Assembly (NCBI GenBank): GCA_020636095.1
Contig: JACJYN010000003.1
Location: 1,178,001-1,242,000 of the forward strand
From: Lewinellaceae bacterium
GTDB lineage: Bacteria > Bacteroidota > Bacteroidia > Chitinophagales > Saprospiraceae
Direction of reading: 5' to 3'
DNA: 64,000 nucleotides
Shown: in pieces, positions 43,563 through 52,544 of the stretch
How the letters are laid out: every line of letters begins with the position of its first letter
How positions within the stretch are numbered: position 1 is the first letter of the stretch
The notes under the pieces: model-generated
Told to the model about the DNA's origin: nothing
Database searches by the model: none
What the model saw: only the letters and a program-made list of their open reading frames with translations
Translations under genes and position numbers: made by a program

Positions 43563-43590
43563 TAAGGCTGTAGATTTTAAGCCTTCATTC

Positions 43591-43640
43591 ATAAGCATGC
43601 CGGACTGGATAATTCTCAGGCCGGCACGCTTATTCGTCAT
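43591..43640 (+). terminator. Possible terminator after the giant gene
   Basis: ATAAGCATGCCGG and CCGGCACGCTTAT pair over 13 bp with one mismatch and a 17-base loop. There is no real T-run. Confidence 0.45.
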
Positions 43641-43691
43641 CTTCCAGCAACATAATTCCTCTTTTTACGTATGCCCATTCATGGATGCCTA

Positions 43692-43855
43692 AGAGCATGT
43701 TTGGAGGTGGTGCTTTGGAAGCGAAAATGGTCGATTTTGGGTTCTCGCAAAGCTATTTTTGAGCTTCATAGTGGTGCTATGGGGCGAAAAAATGGCGAGG
43801 TGAGGTTCCAGAAGCGGTCATTTGCAGCCCAAACGACCACCTCCAAACATGCTCT
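43692..43855. repeat. Long quasi-palindrome (164 bp), A/B type
   Basis: The ends AGAGCATGTTTGGAGGTGGT and its exact inverse form 20 perfect pairs, continuing inward in patches. The centre holds CATAGTGGTGCTATG. Read on the minus strand, the interior matches the element at 52369-52531 along much of its length (TTTGG-CTGCAAATG, GAACCTCA--TCGCCATTTTTTCGCC, GCTCAAAAAT-GCTT, GAGAACC-AAAATC), while the outer arms differ between the two. It fills the middle of the 388-bp gap between the two choice-of-anchor I genes. Confidence 0.8.
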
Positions 43856-43950
43856 AATCTATGGGGCTCCTTTCTGGCCGGTCGGCAAAAAGTATTCCCA
43901 CCCCTATTTTTGAACTGATGTTTCAGCTTCGAAATATTTAAAAATCATCT

Positions 43951-46284
43951 ATGCTGAGCTTTTTACCTTTGACCCGGGCTTTGGGATTATTGCTTTTATT
44001 TACTCTTTCCGGACACGCGCTCGATGCGTGCGGTTCTTCGGCGCCGTATAATAGCTATCCGGCGGATACGATTACCCGCGCCACCGTTGATTTTGCAGAA
44101 TCCAGCAGTATGGTCCCTGAGGGTTCTGGCAGGATTGATATCGAAGTGGTGGTGGAAGCCGTCGGCAGCCTGGCCGGTGAGGGCAGGATTAAAGTCGCCG
44201 ATGCCTCTACGGCGGTGGAAGGAGTGGATTACACGCTCGAGAACCACACGTTGCGTTTTACAGCAGATGGCCCGAAGGTGCTGAAAATAAGCCTGGATAT
44301 TTTGGACAACAACCTGGCCGGCGGCCGCTACCTCATCCTGGAGATCGAATTGCCGGATGACGGCATGCTTGTACTGGGGAAGAGAGCCCGGCATATTGTC
44401 TTGATCCAGGATACAGACGGGGCGCCGCCGGCAGCGCCGCCGTCGCCCCGGGTGAAGTTATCGCACCTCAGCAGTTATACCTTTCCCAAAGGCGCTTCCG
44501 CCGAGATCCTGGCTTACGATGCCGCTTCCGCCCGCCTTTTCGTAACCAATGCGCTTGAAAATAAACTGGCGATTTTGGATTTCAGTGTCCCATCGGAAAT
44601 CAGGGAGGCCCGGAGCGTTCACCTGAATGTATTTGGCGGCCGCATCAATTCCGTAGCTACTCACGAAGGGATCGTAGCGGCTGCGGTACAGGGGCTTCAT
44701 GCCACCGATCCTGGCAGAGTTGTTTTTCTGGACACCGACGGCATCTTTATCAGCGCAGTTACCGTCGGGGTAATGCCGGATATGATCCTCTTTTCACCCG
44801 ACGGCAGCAAGGTGCTAACCGCTAATGAGGGAGAGCCAAACGAACCCTACACCATTGATCCGGAGGGGTCGGTCAGCATTATCGACATCAGCGAGGGGGT
44901 GGCTAACCCGGCCTGCACTACCCTGGATTTTGCCGCTTTTAACAACCGGCGGGCCGAGCTGCTGGCGCAGGGCATTCGCATTTTTGGCCCCGGCGCTTCC
45001 GTTGCTCAGGACCTCGAGCCGGAATACATTGCCATATCCGACGATGGTTCTACTGCTTATGTTATCTGCCAGGAGAATAACGCCGTGGCCGTGGTGAATC
45101 TTAGTCTGCCGGAAATCACCGCCCTTCTGCCTTTCGGGTATAAAGACTGGACGGCGGAAGGCTTAACCCTGGATGTTTCCAATAAGTCCGGGGGAGTTTT
45201 CTTCGCCAACTGGCCCGTCCGGGGAATGTACCAGCCGGATGCGGCCGATTACTTCACAGTTGGCGGCAAGGGGTACCTGATCACGGCTAATGAAGGGCAC
45301 GCCCGGGATTACAAAGGGTACACCGAAGAGTTTCGGGTGAAGGATAAAGAGATGGTGCTGGATGAGCATTCCTTTCCCGGCGGCCAATACCTCAAAGACG
45401 ATGTATTGCTGGGCCGCCTTCGGGTAAGCAGGGCGTCGGGCGACAGCGACGGCGATGGCCGGTTTGAAGCGCTCTATACCTTTGGCGGCCGCTCCTTTTC
45501 GATTTGGGATGCGGCCACCGGCGCGCAGGTGTATGATAGCGGCAATGCCCTGGAACAGATCACTGCCGCCGACCCTGTATTCGGCGCGCTCTTCAACTCC
45601 CAGAATGATAAGAATGATTTAAAGAGCCGTTCGGATGACAAAGGGCCGGAGCCGGCGTCGGTTACTGTTGCCGAGCTCAACGGTATTCCCCTTGCCTTTA
45701 TCGGGCTGGAGCGCATCGGCGGGGTGATGATGTACGACCTGTCTCAACCCCGGGCGCCGGCATTTATACAATATATCAATACCCGCACCCTGGACAGCCT
45801 GGGGGGCGACCTCAGCCCGGAGGGCCTGATCTACATCGCTCCGGAGGACAGCCCCACCGGCTTTGCCTTTGTTTTGACTGCCAATGAACTCAGCGGTTCA
45901 GTAGCGGCTTTTGAACTGGCCACGGCCCCGTCCGTTAGCTTTGCCGAAGCCAATTCCGTTACGGCGGAAGGCGCCGGAGAGCTACAGATAGAGTTGGTCG
46001 TAGAAAAGGCCGGAAAACTCGCCGGCGAAGCCAGCGTTAAGGTGGTTGCTCCTTCCAATGCCCGGCAAGGCGAGGACTATATTCTAGCTACCACTTCGGT
46101 CGCCTTTGAAGCCGGCAGCAAGGATTCGAAAGCCATAAAAGTCGATATCCTGAACAACGATCTAAAAGGAGCTCATTACCTCATTCTGGAGATTGATCCG
46201 GCCAACAGTACCGTCAACATCGGCGAAACCAGCCGCCATATTCTTCTGATTCAGGATGATGATAACACCGCCGATAAGCAGTAG
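43951..46284 (+). CDS. Choice-of-anchor I family protein, single-module paralogue
   Basis: A 777-residue exported protein. The N-terminal hydrophobic segment ALGLLLLFTLSGHALDAC could be a lipoprotein signal (Cys27 in LDAC, a weak lipobox) or a normal signal peptide. The layout is Calx-beta (~42-155, TVDFAESSSMVPEGSGRIDI), choice-of-anchor I module (~167-660, GIRIFGPGASVAQDLEPEYI and GPEPASVTVAELNGIPLAFI) and a second Calx-beta (~660-771). It ends abruptly at LIQDDDNTADKQ with no T9SS sorting domain. It reads like one and a half units of the giant neighbour and probably arose from it by duplication. If lipidated, it would be held on a membrane rather than passed through the T9SS. Confidence 0.85.
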   Translation: MLSFLPLTRALGLLLLFTLSGHALDACGSSAPYNSYPADTITRATVDFAESSSMVPEGSGRIDIEVVVEAVGSLAGEGRIKVADASTAVEGVDYTLENHTLRFTADGPKVLKISLDILDNNLAGGRYLILEIELPDDGMLVLGKRARHIVLIQDTDGAPPAAPPSPRVKLSHLSSYTFPKGASAEILAYDAASARLFVTNALENKLAILDFSVPSEIREARSVHLNVFGGRINSVATHEGIVAAAVQGLHATDPGRVVFLDTDGIFISAVTVGVMPDMILFSPDGSKVLTANEGEPNEPYTIDPEGSVSIIDISEGVANPACTTLDFAAFNNRRAELLAQGIRIFGPGASVAQDLEPEYIAISDDGSTAYVICQENNAVAVVNLSLPEITALLPFGYKDWTAEGLTLDVSNKSGGVFFANWPVRGMYQPDAADYFTVGGKGYLITANEGHARDYKGYTEEFRVKDKEMVLDEHSFPGGQYLKDDVLLGRLRVSRASGDSDGDGRFEALYTFGGRSFSIWDAATGAQVYDSGNALEQITAADPVFGALFNSQNDKNDLKSRSDDKGPEPASVTVAELNGIPLAFIGLERIGGVMMYDLSQPRAPAFIQYINTRTLDSLGGDLSPEGLIYIAPEDSPTGFAFVLTANELSGSVAAFELATAPSVSFAEANSVTAEGAGELQIELVVEKAGKLAGEASVKVVAPSNARQGEDYILATTSVAFEAGSKDSKAIKVDILNNDLKGAHYLILEIDPANSTVNIGETSRHILLIQDDDNTADKQ

Positions 46285-46367
46285 GTTTGCGTAGCATAGG
46301 ATGTTCGTCCGACTTCCCACTTCTTTCAGCCGCCGAAGCTTCAGCGTAGGAGGCCCCCTTCCCCAAA

Positions 46368-48200
46368 TTATTCCAATGCTCCTACCATTTCCTTTGCACT
46401 CGGAAGTTCAGGGTCGATTTCCAGCGCTTTCCGGTAAAACTTCAATGCCGTTTTTTTATCACCTGATTTGAGGTAGGCCTCGGCCAGGCTGTCCCAGGGA
46501 TTGGCCTCTTCGGGATAGAGCTCGGTATTGATCCGGAACACCTCGATAGCGTCCTGAAACATTTCTTCTTCCAATAGGCCATAGCCCAATTGGTTGAGCA
46601 TCATTGGGCTTCGGGCTTCGTAGCCTCCTTGCTCCAGCAGAATATCAATGTTTTGCTTCAGATATAAGCTGCCTTCCTTTTTCAGAACGCCATACAAGTA
46701 GTTTTCCACCGGTAACTGCACCTTCCGCACGGGGCGGCCGAAGGCTGCCTGCTCCAGGCGGCGGCTGATATTTCCGGCGATATTTCCATCTGTATTGGCC
46801 AGTACTACAGCCATCAGGTTTTCTTTAAGAAGGAACATCACAACGGCGCTGACGCCCGGCCCGCCTCCGGCAAATGCCTGTATGGACCCTTCCTGGCTCT
46901 TAATTTCTTTCCAGGAAGGAAGGTTGGGTGCGTAATCTCCGAACAGCAGCGCTTTGCTTTCGTCACTGATCAGTTTGTTGGTGTAGAACAGGGCTTGAAA
47001 GAAATCCAGCTGTTCGGCGGCGGTACTGTACATGCCGCCGTCGGGCGTGGGGTATTCCAGCTGGCTGGTGTGGTCAATTTTTTCTCCACTCGGCGTAAAG
47101 CGGTAGCTGCGGGCTTCCCCTTCGATTTTCTCGGCGATCTGATAGTGGGTGTTTTTCGCGCCCAGGGGTTTGAAGATTTTTTCCCGGAGCAGGTTTTCAT
47201 AGCTTTTGCCGCTCACCTTTTCCAGTATGGCGCCCAGCACGATGTAGCCGTAGTTGGAATATTCCTGACTGGTTCCCGGTTCGTAGGCCAGGGGCTCATT
47301 CATCAGCAAAGGGAGAATATCGCCGATATTTTTATAATCGCGGATGTGGCTCAGGTACTGAGGGGTGAAAATGTCGCCGAAGCCGGAAGTATGCGACAAC
47401 AGCTGCCGGATGGTGATCTTACCGGCCACTTCAGCCGGAAAGCCGAGCTGAAATTTTTCCAGCTTGTCGTCCAGCGAGAGTTGCCCCGCTTCCACCATCT
47501 GCAGCACCAGTACGGAGGTATAGTCCTTGTTGATGGAGCCGATACGGAATTTGGTGTCCGTGGTATTGGGAATCTGGTTGTCGATATCGGCGTAGCCGAA
47601 GGCCTCCTGGTAAAAGGGTTGGCCCTGCTCCGCGATCAGCACCACCCCGGAGAACCAGCCCATATCGTGGTAAGCCTGAGCGATGGCCTTGGCCTGTCGG
47701 GCGATCTCCTCCCTGGACGCGAGGGTAGGGGGCGCCATTTTGGAAGTCCCGGCGGGCCAGATCTGTTGTTCCTGTTCGGCTGGATTATTCGTGACATCGA
47801 TAGAAATGCCGGCTACCTTGAACGGAGGAGCTTCTTCCAGGTTGAGGATAAGGTCGAGCCAGTTGCCGCCGCCGCTTTGCAGTTTCAGAGAATATACGAA
47901 CTTGCTTTGGCGGCTGGCGCTGTAGAGGGCTATGGGAGCGTCATTCTCCCGGATATCCTGTAGCATACCCTTCAGCTTAGCAGGCTGGTGTTTGTCGATC
48001 AGCTGTTGAGCGAAGCATTTTTTAACCAATGCTTCATCCACCGGCCCGTTGGCGTTGATGGCTTCCAGGAATTGCAGTATCTGGCTGCCCGCCGGGCTTT
48101 CTTCCAGCATGCTTAGGGTTTGGGGGCCGAGCGGCTGGGCAAGGGCCAGGCTGCTGAACAGGAAAATAAAAGAGAGGATCAGGGTGATTTGCTTTTTCAT
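46368..48200 (-). CDS. Serine hydrolase of the beta-lactamase/PBP4* type with C-terminal TPR
   Basis: A 610-residue exported protein with a signal peptide (1-~21, FSSLALAQ). An N-terminal domain (~25-165) is not identified. The serine hydrolase domain (~180-500) has Ser222-x-x-Lys225 (GSINKDY), Tyr314-Ser-Asn316 (QEYSNYGY) and a GGGPGVSA stretch near residue 448 in place of the KTG triad. Two TPR-like units end the protein (AIEVFRINTELYPEEANPW, ALKFYRKALEIDPELPSA). The family includes class C beta-lactamases, esterases and D-aminopeptidases, so drug resistance should not be assumed. It converges on the choice-of-anchor I gene. Confidence 0.86.
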   Translation of the reverse strand: MKKQITLILSFIFLFSSLALAQPLGPQTLSMLEESPAGSQILQFLEAINANGPVDEALVKKCFAQQLIDKHQPAKLKGMLQDIRENDAPIALYSASRQSKFVYSLKLQSGGGNWLDLILNLEEAPPFKVAGISIDVTNNPAEQEQQIWPAGTSKMAPPTLASREEIARQAKAIAQAYHDMGWFSGVVLIAEQGQPFYQEAFGYADIDNQIPNTTDTKFRIGSINKDYTSVLVLQMVEAGQLSLDDKLEKFQLGFPAEVAGKITIRQLLSHTSGFGDIFTPQYLSHIRDYKNIGDILPLLMNEPLAYEPGTSQEYSNYGYIVLGAILEKVSGKSYENLLREKIFKPLGAKNTHYQIAEKIEGEARSYRFTPSGEKIDHTSQLEYPTPDGGMYSTAAEQLDFFQALFYTNKLISDESKALLFGDYAPNLPSWKEIKSQEGSIQAFAGGGPGVSAVVMFLLKENLMAVVLANTDGNIAGNISRRLEQAAFGRPVRKVQLPVENYLYGVLKKEGSLYLKQNIDILLEQGGYEARSPMMLNQLGYGLLEEEMFQDAIEVFRINTELYPEEANPWDSLAEAYLKSGDKKTALKFYRKALEIDPELPSAKEMVGALE

Positions 48201-48311
48201 TTTTTTGGGTTTTTTCCAAAGTAGCAGCTTTCCCGGCCGGCCCGCAACTTAATGTTAGGAGCGGCCGGGTTTTTGGTATGGTTGCCTGGAAATGGGGGAA
48301 TGGAGGATTTT

Positions 48312-48360
48312 AGGTTGAGGTTGAGGTGGAGGTGGAGGATTAGGTTGAGGTGGAGGTTGG
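48312..48360. repeat. GGTTGA/GGTGGA hexanucleotide repeat
   Basis: About eight imperfect copies of AGGTTG or AGGTGG. It lies upstream of the serine hydrolase and may be variable in length. It borders the repeat element at 48356-48461. A further imperfect palindrome (TATGGTGTCCCGGTATT facing AATGCCGGAATACCATA) lies at 48555-48625 in the same 506-bp gap. Confidence 0.6.
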
Positions 48361-48461
48361 ACAGAGATTGCCGGGGTTGTGCACGCCTGCCCCGAACTCG
48401 ATTCAGGGATGTACGGATACAATGGGAGCCCTTGTGTGTACGTTGTACGAGGCTGTCCAAC
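48356..48461 (-). repeat. Single diverged copy of the TTGGACAG element
   Basis: The ends GTTGGACAG and CTGTCCAAC are inverted. On the minus strand, TCGTACAACGTACACACAAGG is shared with the 120-bp tandem unit at 14.0-14.5 kb, and the next ~20 bases differ at six positions. A ~25-bp insertion follows, then the shared CACAA-CCC-GC-AT-TCTGTCCAAC. Confidence 0.75.
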
Positions 48462-48706
48462 GAGCCGGTTAAGGTTGAGGATAGAACGGGAAAGATGGAT
48501 TGAGAAAGTGAGTTATTGGTAACAAAAAGGGTAACTATTTGGGTGTTTCGGTTTTATGGTGTCCCGGTATTGCGGCCGGAGGCTGTAACTGTCTGGCCAC
48601 AAAACCATAATGCCGGAATACCATAATACTTAAATAGGTACCAAAAAGCAGCAGATTGGTACCAATTCCTGGTATTTTCGCCTGGGAATGGTGATATTGG
48701 AGCCTG

Positions 48707-49456
48707 ATGAAGCCATGGATGGAAACCATATTGCACCTGATTTTCTGGGTATTGTGTTTTTGGATACTCTACTCTGCCCTGGCATTTGAAAGTCTGGAAG
48801 TATTGGTTGAGAACGGGGTAGAACGCCGTATTTATACCCGAAACCCCGCCGCCATTCCTACCCTTGCCATCGTTCTCTCCGCCAGGGCGCTGCTTTTCTA
48901 CGGGCTCATTTTTTGGGTACTGTCCCGTTTCCCGGAACACCGGCAATGGCGGCCTCTGTTGGCTCAACTGGCCCTGCTGGCGGCGGCCAGTTATCTGGTG
49001 GAATGGGTTTTACTTCGTGCGTTGAACAAGCCGCCGGCTGTGCCTCCCGGGATCGGCACCCTGCTCTTCCTTTTCTTCACCCTGGCGGCTATCGCCTACC
49101 GGCTGGCCAAAGACTGGTGGCGCAATGAACGGCAGCGGGCCCGGCTGGCGGAAGAGAAGCTCTCCGCCGAACTCAACTACCTCAAGGCCCAGCTCAACCC
49201 CCACTTTCTATTCAACACCCTGAACAACCTCTACGCCCTGGCCGAACGGGCCGGCAACGAGCCGTTGTCCGAAGGCATCGCCGGCCTGGCCGAACTGATG
49301 CGCTACGCTGTCTACGATTCCCGGGCAGATTATGTACTTTTAGATAAAGAGCTGCGTTTCCTGCAAAGTATGGTGGAAATGCAGAGCCTGCGCTTTGAAG
49401 AAGAAGACGATGTGGACATTGCCTTTCGAGTATCCGGCGAATACGGTATCTGGTGA
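48707..49456 (+). CDS. LytS-type sensor histidine kinase, N-terminal part (frameshifted)
   Basis: This frame encodes the first 249 residues of a LytS/YehU-like sensor kinase. It has four transmembrane helices (~8-28, 46-65, 72-98 and 111-130), then the His_kinase domain with phospho-acceptor His166 in LNPHFLFNTLNNLYALAE. It runs into TGA after VSGEYGIW, exactly where relatives continue xLxIAPLLLMPFLENAFKHG. That continuation is present in the next frame from 49453. Adding one base near 49448 would restore a 356-residue kinase. Partner: the LytTR regulator immediately downstream. Confidence 0.8.
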   Translation: MKPWMETILHLIFWVLCFWILYSALAFESLEVLVENGVERRIYTRNPAAIPTLAIVLSARALLFYGLIFWVLSRFPEHRQWRPLLAQLALLAAASYLVEWVLLRALNKPPAVPPGIGTLLFLFFTLAAIAYRLAKDWWRNERQRARLAEEKLSAELNYLKAQLNPHFLFNTLNNLYALAERAGNEPLSEGIAGLAELMRYAVYDSRADYVLLDKELRFLQSMVEMQSLRFEEEDDVDIAFRVSGEYGIW

Positions 49457-49776
49457 TCGCCCCCCTTTTGCTGATGCCGTTTTTAGAAAATGCGTTCAAA
49501 CACGGCGTTCGGTACGGTCAACATTCTGCCATACAAATCGAGGTGATGCTGGAAGGATGCACTTTATATTTTAAAACCGTTAACCGGGCCCACGAAAACC
49601 AGAACCGGCCACATGAAGAAAAGGCAGGCATCGGCCTGGAAAATACCCGCCGCCGCTTGCAACTGCTCTATCCGGAAAAGCATCAGCTGGAAATAAAAAA
49701 CCAGAATGGCCGCTTTTCGGTTAACCTACAACTCGAACTCGATGGCAGACAATCCAAACAGGGAGGAATTGCTTAG
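49453..49776 (+). CDS. LytS-type sensor histidine kinase, C-terminal ATPase part (frameshifted)
   Basis: This frame encodes the ATP-binding end of the kinase: IAPLLLMPFLENAFKHG is the N-box, and GIGLENTRRRLQLLYP is the G-box region. It cannot work alone, since the His domain is in the preceding frame. The two frames overlap by four bases (GTGA), which would allow re-initiation if the split were real. Its end overlaps the response regulator start by 35 bases. Confidence 0.75.
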   Translation: MIAPLLLMPFLENAFKHGVRYGQHSAIQIEVMLEGCTLYFKTVNRAHENQNRPHEEKAGIGLENTRRRLQLLYPEKHQLEIKNQNGRFSVNLQLELDGRQSKQGGIA

Positions 49777-50494
49777 CTGCATCGCCGTAGACGACGAGCC
49801 GCGCGCTCTGGAGGTGATCCGCCTTCACGCCGCCAAGACGCCCTTCCTGAACCTGCAGCGTACCTTCCGCAGCCCGGTGGAGGCGCTGGCCTGGCTGAAA
49901 GACAACCCCGTCGGCCTCCTCTTCCTGGACATCAATATGCCCGATGTGTCTGGCCTGAGCTTCCGGGATTTGGCCGGGCCATCCATGATGATCATCTTTA
50001 CCACCGCCTACTCCGAATACGCCGTCGAAAGTTACGAGCAGGATGCGGTCGATTACCTGGTGAAGCCCATCCGCTACGAGCGTTTCCTCAAGGCGGCCCT
50101 GCGCGCGCGGGAACGTCAAGTGGCGCAGCGTCCGCAACCGCCGCCCATCCCTGCCGAGGCAAAAGAAGAAGATACCATGTCCAATTCCCTCTTCATCAAA
50201 AGCGGCAAGAAACATTTCCGGTTGCTCATCGACGAAATACTCTATCTGGAGAAGGACGGCAACTACCTTTGGTTTATCACGCCGGAGCGCCGGCTGCTTT
50301 CCCGGTTCAGTACCGGAGAGGCGCTGGAGATGTTGCCGGGCGAGCATTTTATGCAGGTGCATCGCTCCTATATTGTGGCCCTGCCCCATATTGAGGAAGT
50401 GGAAAACCATCAGATAAAAACCGGAAGCCACACGATACCAATGGCGAAAGCGTATCGGGAGGCGTTGATGGCGCGGTTAGCTGGAAGGGGATGA
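49742..50494 (+). CDS. LytTR-family response regulator
   Basis: A 250-residue response regulator. The receiver domain (~12-125) has the acidic pair DDEP, phospho-acceptor Asp63 (LFLDINMPD) and Lys in DYLVKPIRYERFLKAAL. The LytTR DNA-binding domain (~155-250) has FIKSGKKHFRLLIDEILYLE and HRSYIVAL. The start at ATG 49742 is preferred to one 12 codons upstream, because MADNPNREELLSCIAVDDEP fits the family length. It overlaps the kinase, so the two are translated together. Confidence 0.9.
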   Translation: MADNPNREELLSCIAVDDEPRALEVIRLHAAKTPFLNLQRTFRSPVEALAWLKDNPVGLLFLDINMPDVSGLSFRDLAGPSMMIIFTTAYSEYAVESYEQDAVDYLVKPIRYERFLKAALRARERQVAQRPQPPPIPAEAKEEDTMSNSLFIKSGKKHFRLLIDEILYLEKDGNYLWFITPERRLLSRFSTGEALEMLPGEHFMQVHRSYIVALPHIEEVENHQIKTGSHTIPMAKAYREALMARLAGRG

Positions 50495-50505
50495 ACGTTT
50501 TGCTT

Positions 50506-50666
50506 AGGAATGGCGAAAGAATAAAATAACCCAATTGATGCGATTCTTTTGCCGCCATACGTCGTTGCTTCGTCAGTTGCGTAGCGCCACTATGCGCCAT
50601 CCTCACGCCTAGTGCGCCGGGAAAATAGTTCGCCTGACTTGGCAACTTTATTCTTTCGCCATTCCT
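50506..50666. repeat. Long quasi-palindrome (161 bp), C/D type
   Basis: The ends AGGAATGGCGAAAGAATAAA and its exact inverse form 20 perfect pairs. The centre holds GTAGCGCCACTATGCGCC. The interior matches the minus strand of 53387-53532 (TCTTTT-CCGCCATAC-TCGTT-CTTC, GTTGCGTAGC-CCACTATGCGCC). The right end touches the stop codon of the kef pseudogene, and the left end is 11 bases after the LytTR gene, so it sits between convergent genes. Confidence 0.8.
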
Positions 50667-52322
50667 CAAACCGTAAGCGGCCGTTTTTCAGGCGCCCGGT
50701 TAAAGGCGGCCATCGCTCTTTTAGATAACTGTATAGAAGCCTCCCATTGTGCCGGGATGATCTCATCCGCCCCGAGTTCTTCCATTACTTCTATCTCGGA
50801 AATAAACAATGTCCGGATGATGATGTGTGCGTTGGCGTTGAGTTTTCTGGCTTTCACAATGATTTCTTCGGCTGCCGCCGCATCAGAAATCGCAATTGCA
50901 ATAACAGCAGCTTTATCCACCCCTGCGCGAAGCAGGATTTCCTGATCCCGGGCATCTCCCGCGTGAGCTTTTTCCCCTTGCTGCAGGGCATGCCCTACTC
51001 TGGCCTCATCGAGTTCAATAATATGAAAGGAAGCCTTTTGCTGGTTGGCCTCATAGGCGATCTGCTTACCGCATACACCGTATCCGATGATGACCAGATG
51101 TCCGGAAAGATTGTCGTCCGTTTCGAACGCAGCACTGAAATTAAAGTAGTTGGCGAGGGTAGAAAAAACCGGAAGCGACGCTGTCTTGTGGGCCAGGGTG
51201 GGCGCTGTTTTGATTAAATAGGTGGAAAGAGCCATAGAAAGAATAGAGACTCCCAGAAATACCTGATATTGATTGTCGGTGAGCAAGTTATACTCATTGC
51301 CGGCTTTGGAGAGGACGAATTATGCAAATTCTCCTACCTGGCAGAGGGACAATCCAAGAATAATGGCATTGGCGAGTAGAGCCGGAACCATAAAGCGATA
51401 CCGCTGATAATCAAAAGCTTGATGAGCATTACCAGTATAGCAAGGCCAATGATCAAAGCCCAGTTTTCGAAAAAGAACGGCAGTTGGAGCATCATACCGA
51501 TAGAAATGAAAAACAAGCTCAGGAAGATTTTCTTCAAAGGCAGTATCTTACTCAGGGCGTTGTAGCTGTATTCCGACTCGGAAACGATCAGGTACTAGCA
51601 ATGAAGGCGCCTAACGCCAGTTTCAAGTAAGTAGTTGGGTGATGAAGGCGGTAGCAAAACAAATGACCAAAATACTCATTAAAAACAGTTCCTTGTTGCG
51701 GGTATGAACAATGCTGCGCAGTAAGGAGGCAATAAGTATCGGTAGAATCAAAACGACGGTGATAATGGCGGTACCTTTGAGTAATTTCCAGACGGCTTCC
51801 AGATTAGCTTCAGAACTATCAGTAGATAGGGAACCGCCAGCATCACGGGAATAATGATAATGTCCTGAAAAATGAGGATGGTAATCCTGACCTGCCTGCG
51901 GGAGTATCCAACTGGTACTTGTCCCTGTAAATATGCAAAACGATGGCGGTGCTGCTTACGGCAAAAGGCAACCAATAAAGATGGATTGAGGGTAGGGTAA
52001 TCCCAACCAGAAAGCGCCCAGGGATACGATCCCGGCAGTCAAAAAAAAAACTGAGCGCCTCCGCCCAGAATGATCCAGCGCAGGTTTTTGACAGCTTCTC
52101 CACGGAAAATTCCACCCCAATTGTAAACAGCAAGAGCAGAATACCTATTTCCGCCAGCACCTGTATATCCGCATCCGATTGGATCAGCCCCAGCCCATAT
52201 GGGCCGACAATCAGCCCGGAAAATATCAGCCCAATAATACTTGGGGCCTTCAAACGGGCGCTAATGTAAAGGATGAATGCGGCAATAGAGAAGATCAGGG
52301 TCAGTTCTGCTAATAACTGCAT
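50666..52322 (-). pseudogene. Kef-type monovalent cation/proton antiporter, multiply frameshifted
   Basis: Pieces of one CPA2 antiporter lie in order on this strand. An N-terminal part (from ATG 52322) reads LKAPSIIGLIFSGLIVGPYG and EIGILLLLFTIGVEFSVEKL. Then a frame change follows near 52100-52030, where a run of nine A lies. ITILIFQDIIIIPVMLAVP lies in another frame (51748-51975), and KKIFLSLFFISIGMMLQLPF in a third (51334-51537). The C-terminal TrkA-N domain (50666-51286) has the NAD-binding GYGVCGKQ and reads on to the end. At least three or four shifts are needed to join them. It is flanked on both sides by long palindromes. Confidence 0.8.
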
Positions 52323-52368
52323 GAGAAAGCTTTGTTAGTGCTTGGATCAAAAGTGATTTCGAAACCTA

Positions 52369-52531
52369 AGAGCGTGTTGGGGATTTACCCTTTGGCCTGC
52401 AAATGTGCATCTTTTGAACCTCATTTCGCCATTTTTTCGCCACGTAGCGATGCTATGCGGCTCAAAAATGGCTTCCTGAGAACCAAAATCTGCTCATTTT
52501 CGGCATCAAAAGCAAATCCCCAACACGCTCT
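52369..52531. repeat. Long quasi-palindrome (163 bp), A/B type
   Basis: The ends AGAGCGTGTTGGGGATTT and its exact inverse form 18 perfect pairs. The centre is GTAGCGATGCTATGCGG. The interior is homologous to 43692-43855 on the opposite strand, but the arms differ, with compensating changes on both sides. It starts 47 bases upstream of the kef pseudogene start. Confidence 0.8.
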
Positions 52532-52544
52532 AAATTAGGGAGTG

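Noticed and set aside
46368..48200. Antibiotic-resistance beta-lactamase
   Set aside because: SxxK and YxN motifs are shared with esterases and peptidases, and the KTG motif is not present in standard form. Resistance cannot be claimed.
48197..48460. An 87-codon minus-strand frame upstream of the serine hydrolase
   Set aside because: It consists of the TTGGACAG repeat and the GGTTGA microsatellite (NLHLNL-type translation), so it is not a gene in itself.
48707..49776. A genuinely split two-protein kinase
   Set aside because: The His box and the ATP-binding N-box are on different frames, and one base restores the family sequence. A split form would be without precedent, so a frameshift is the simpler reading.
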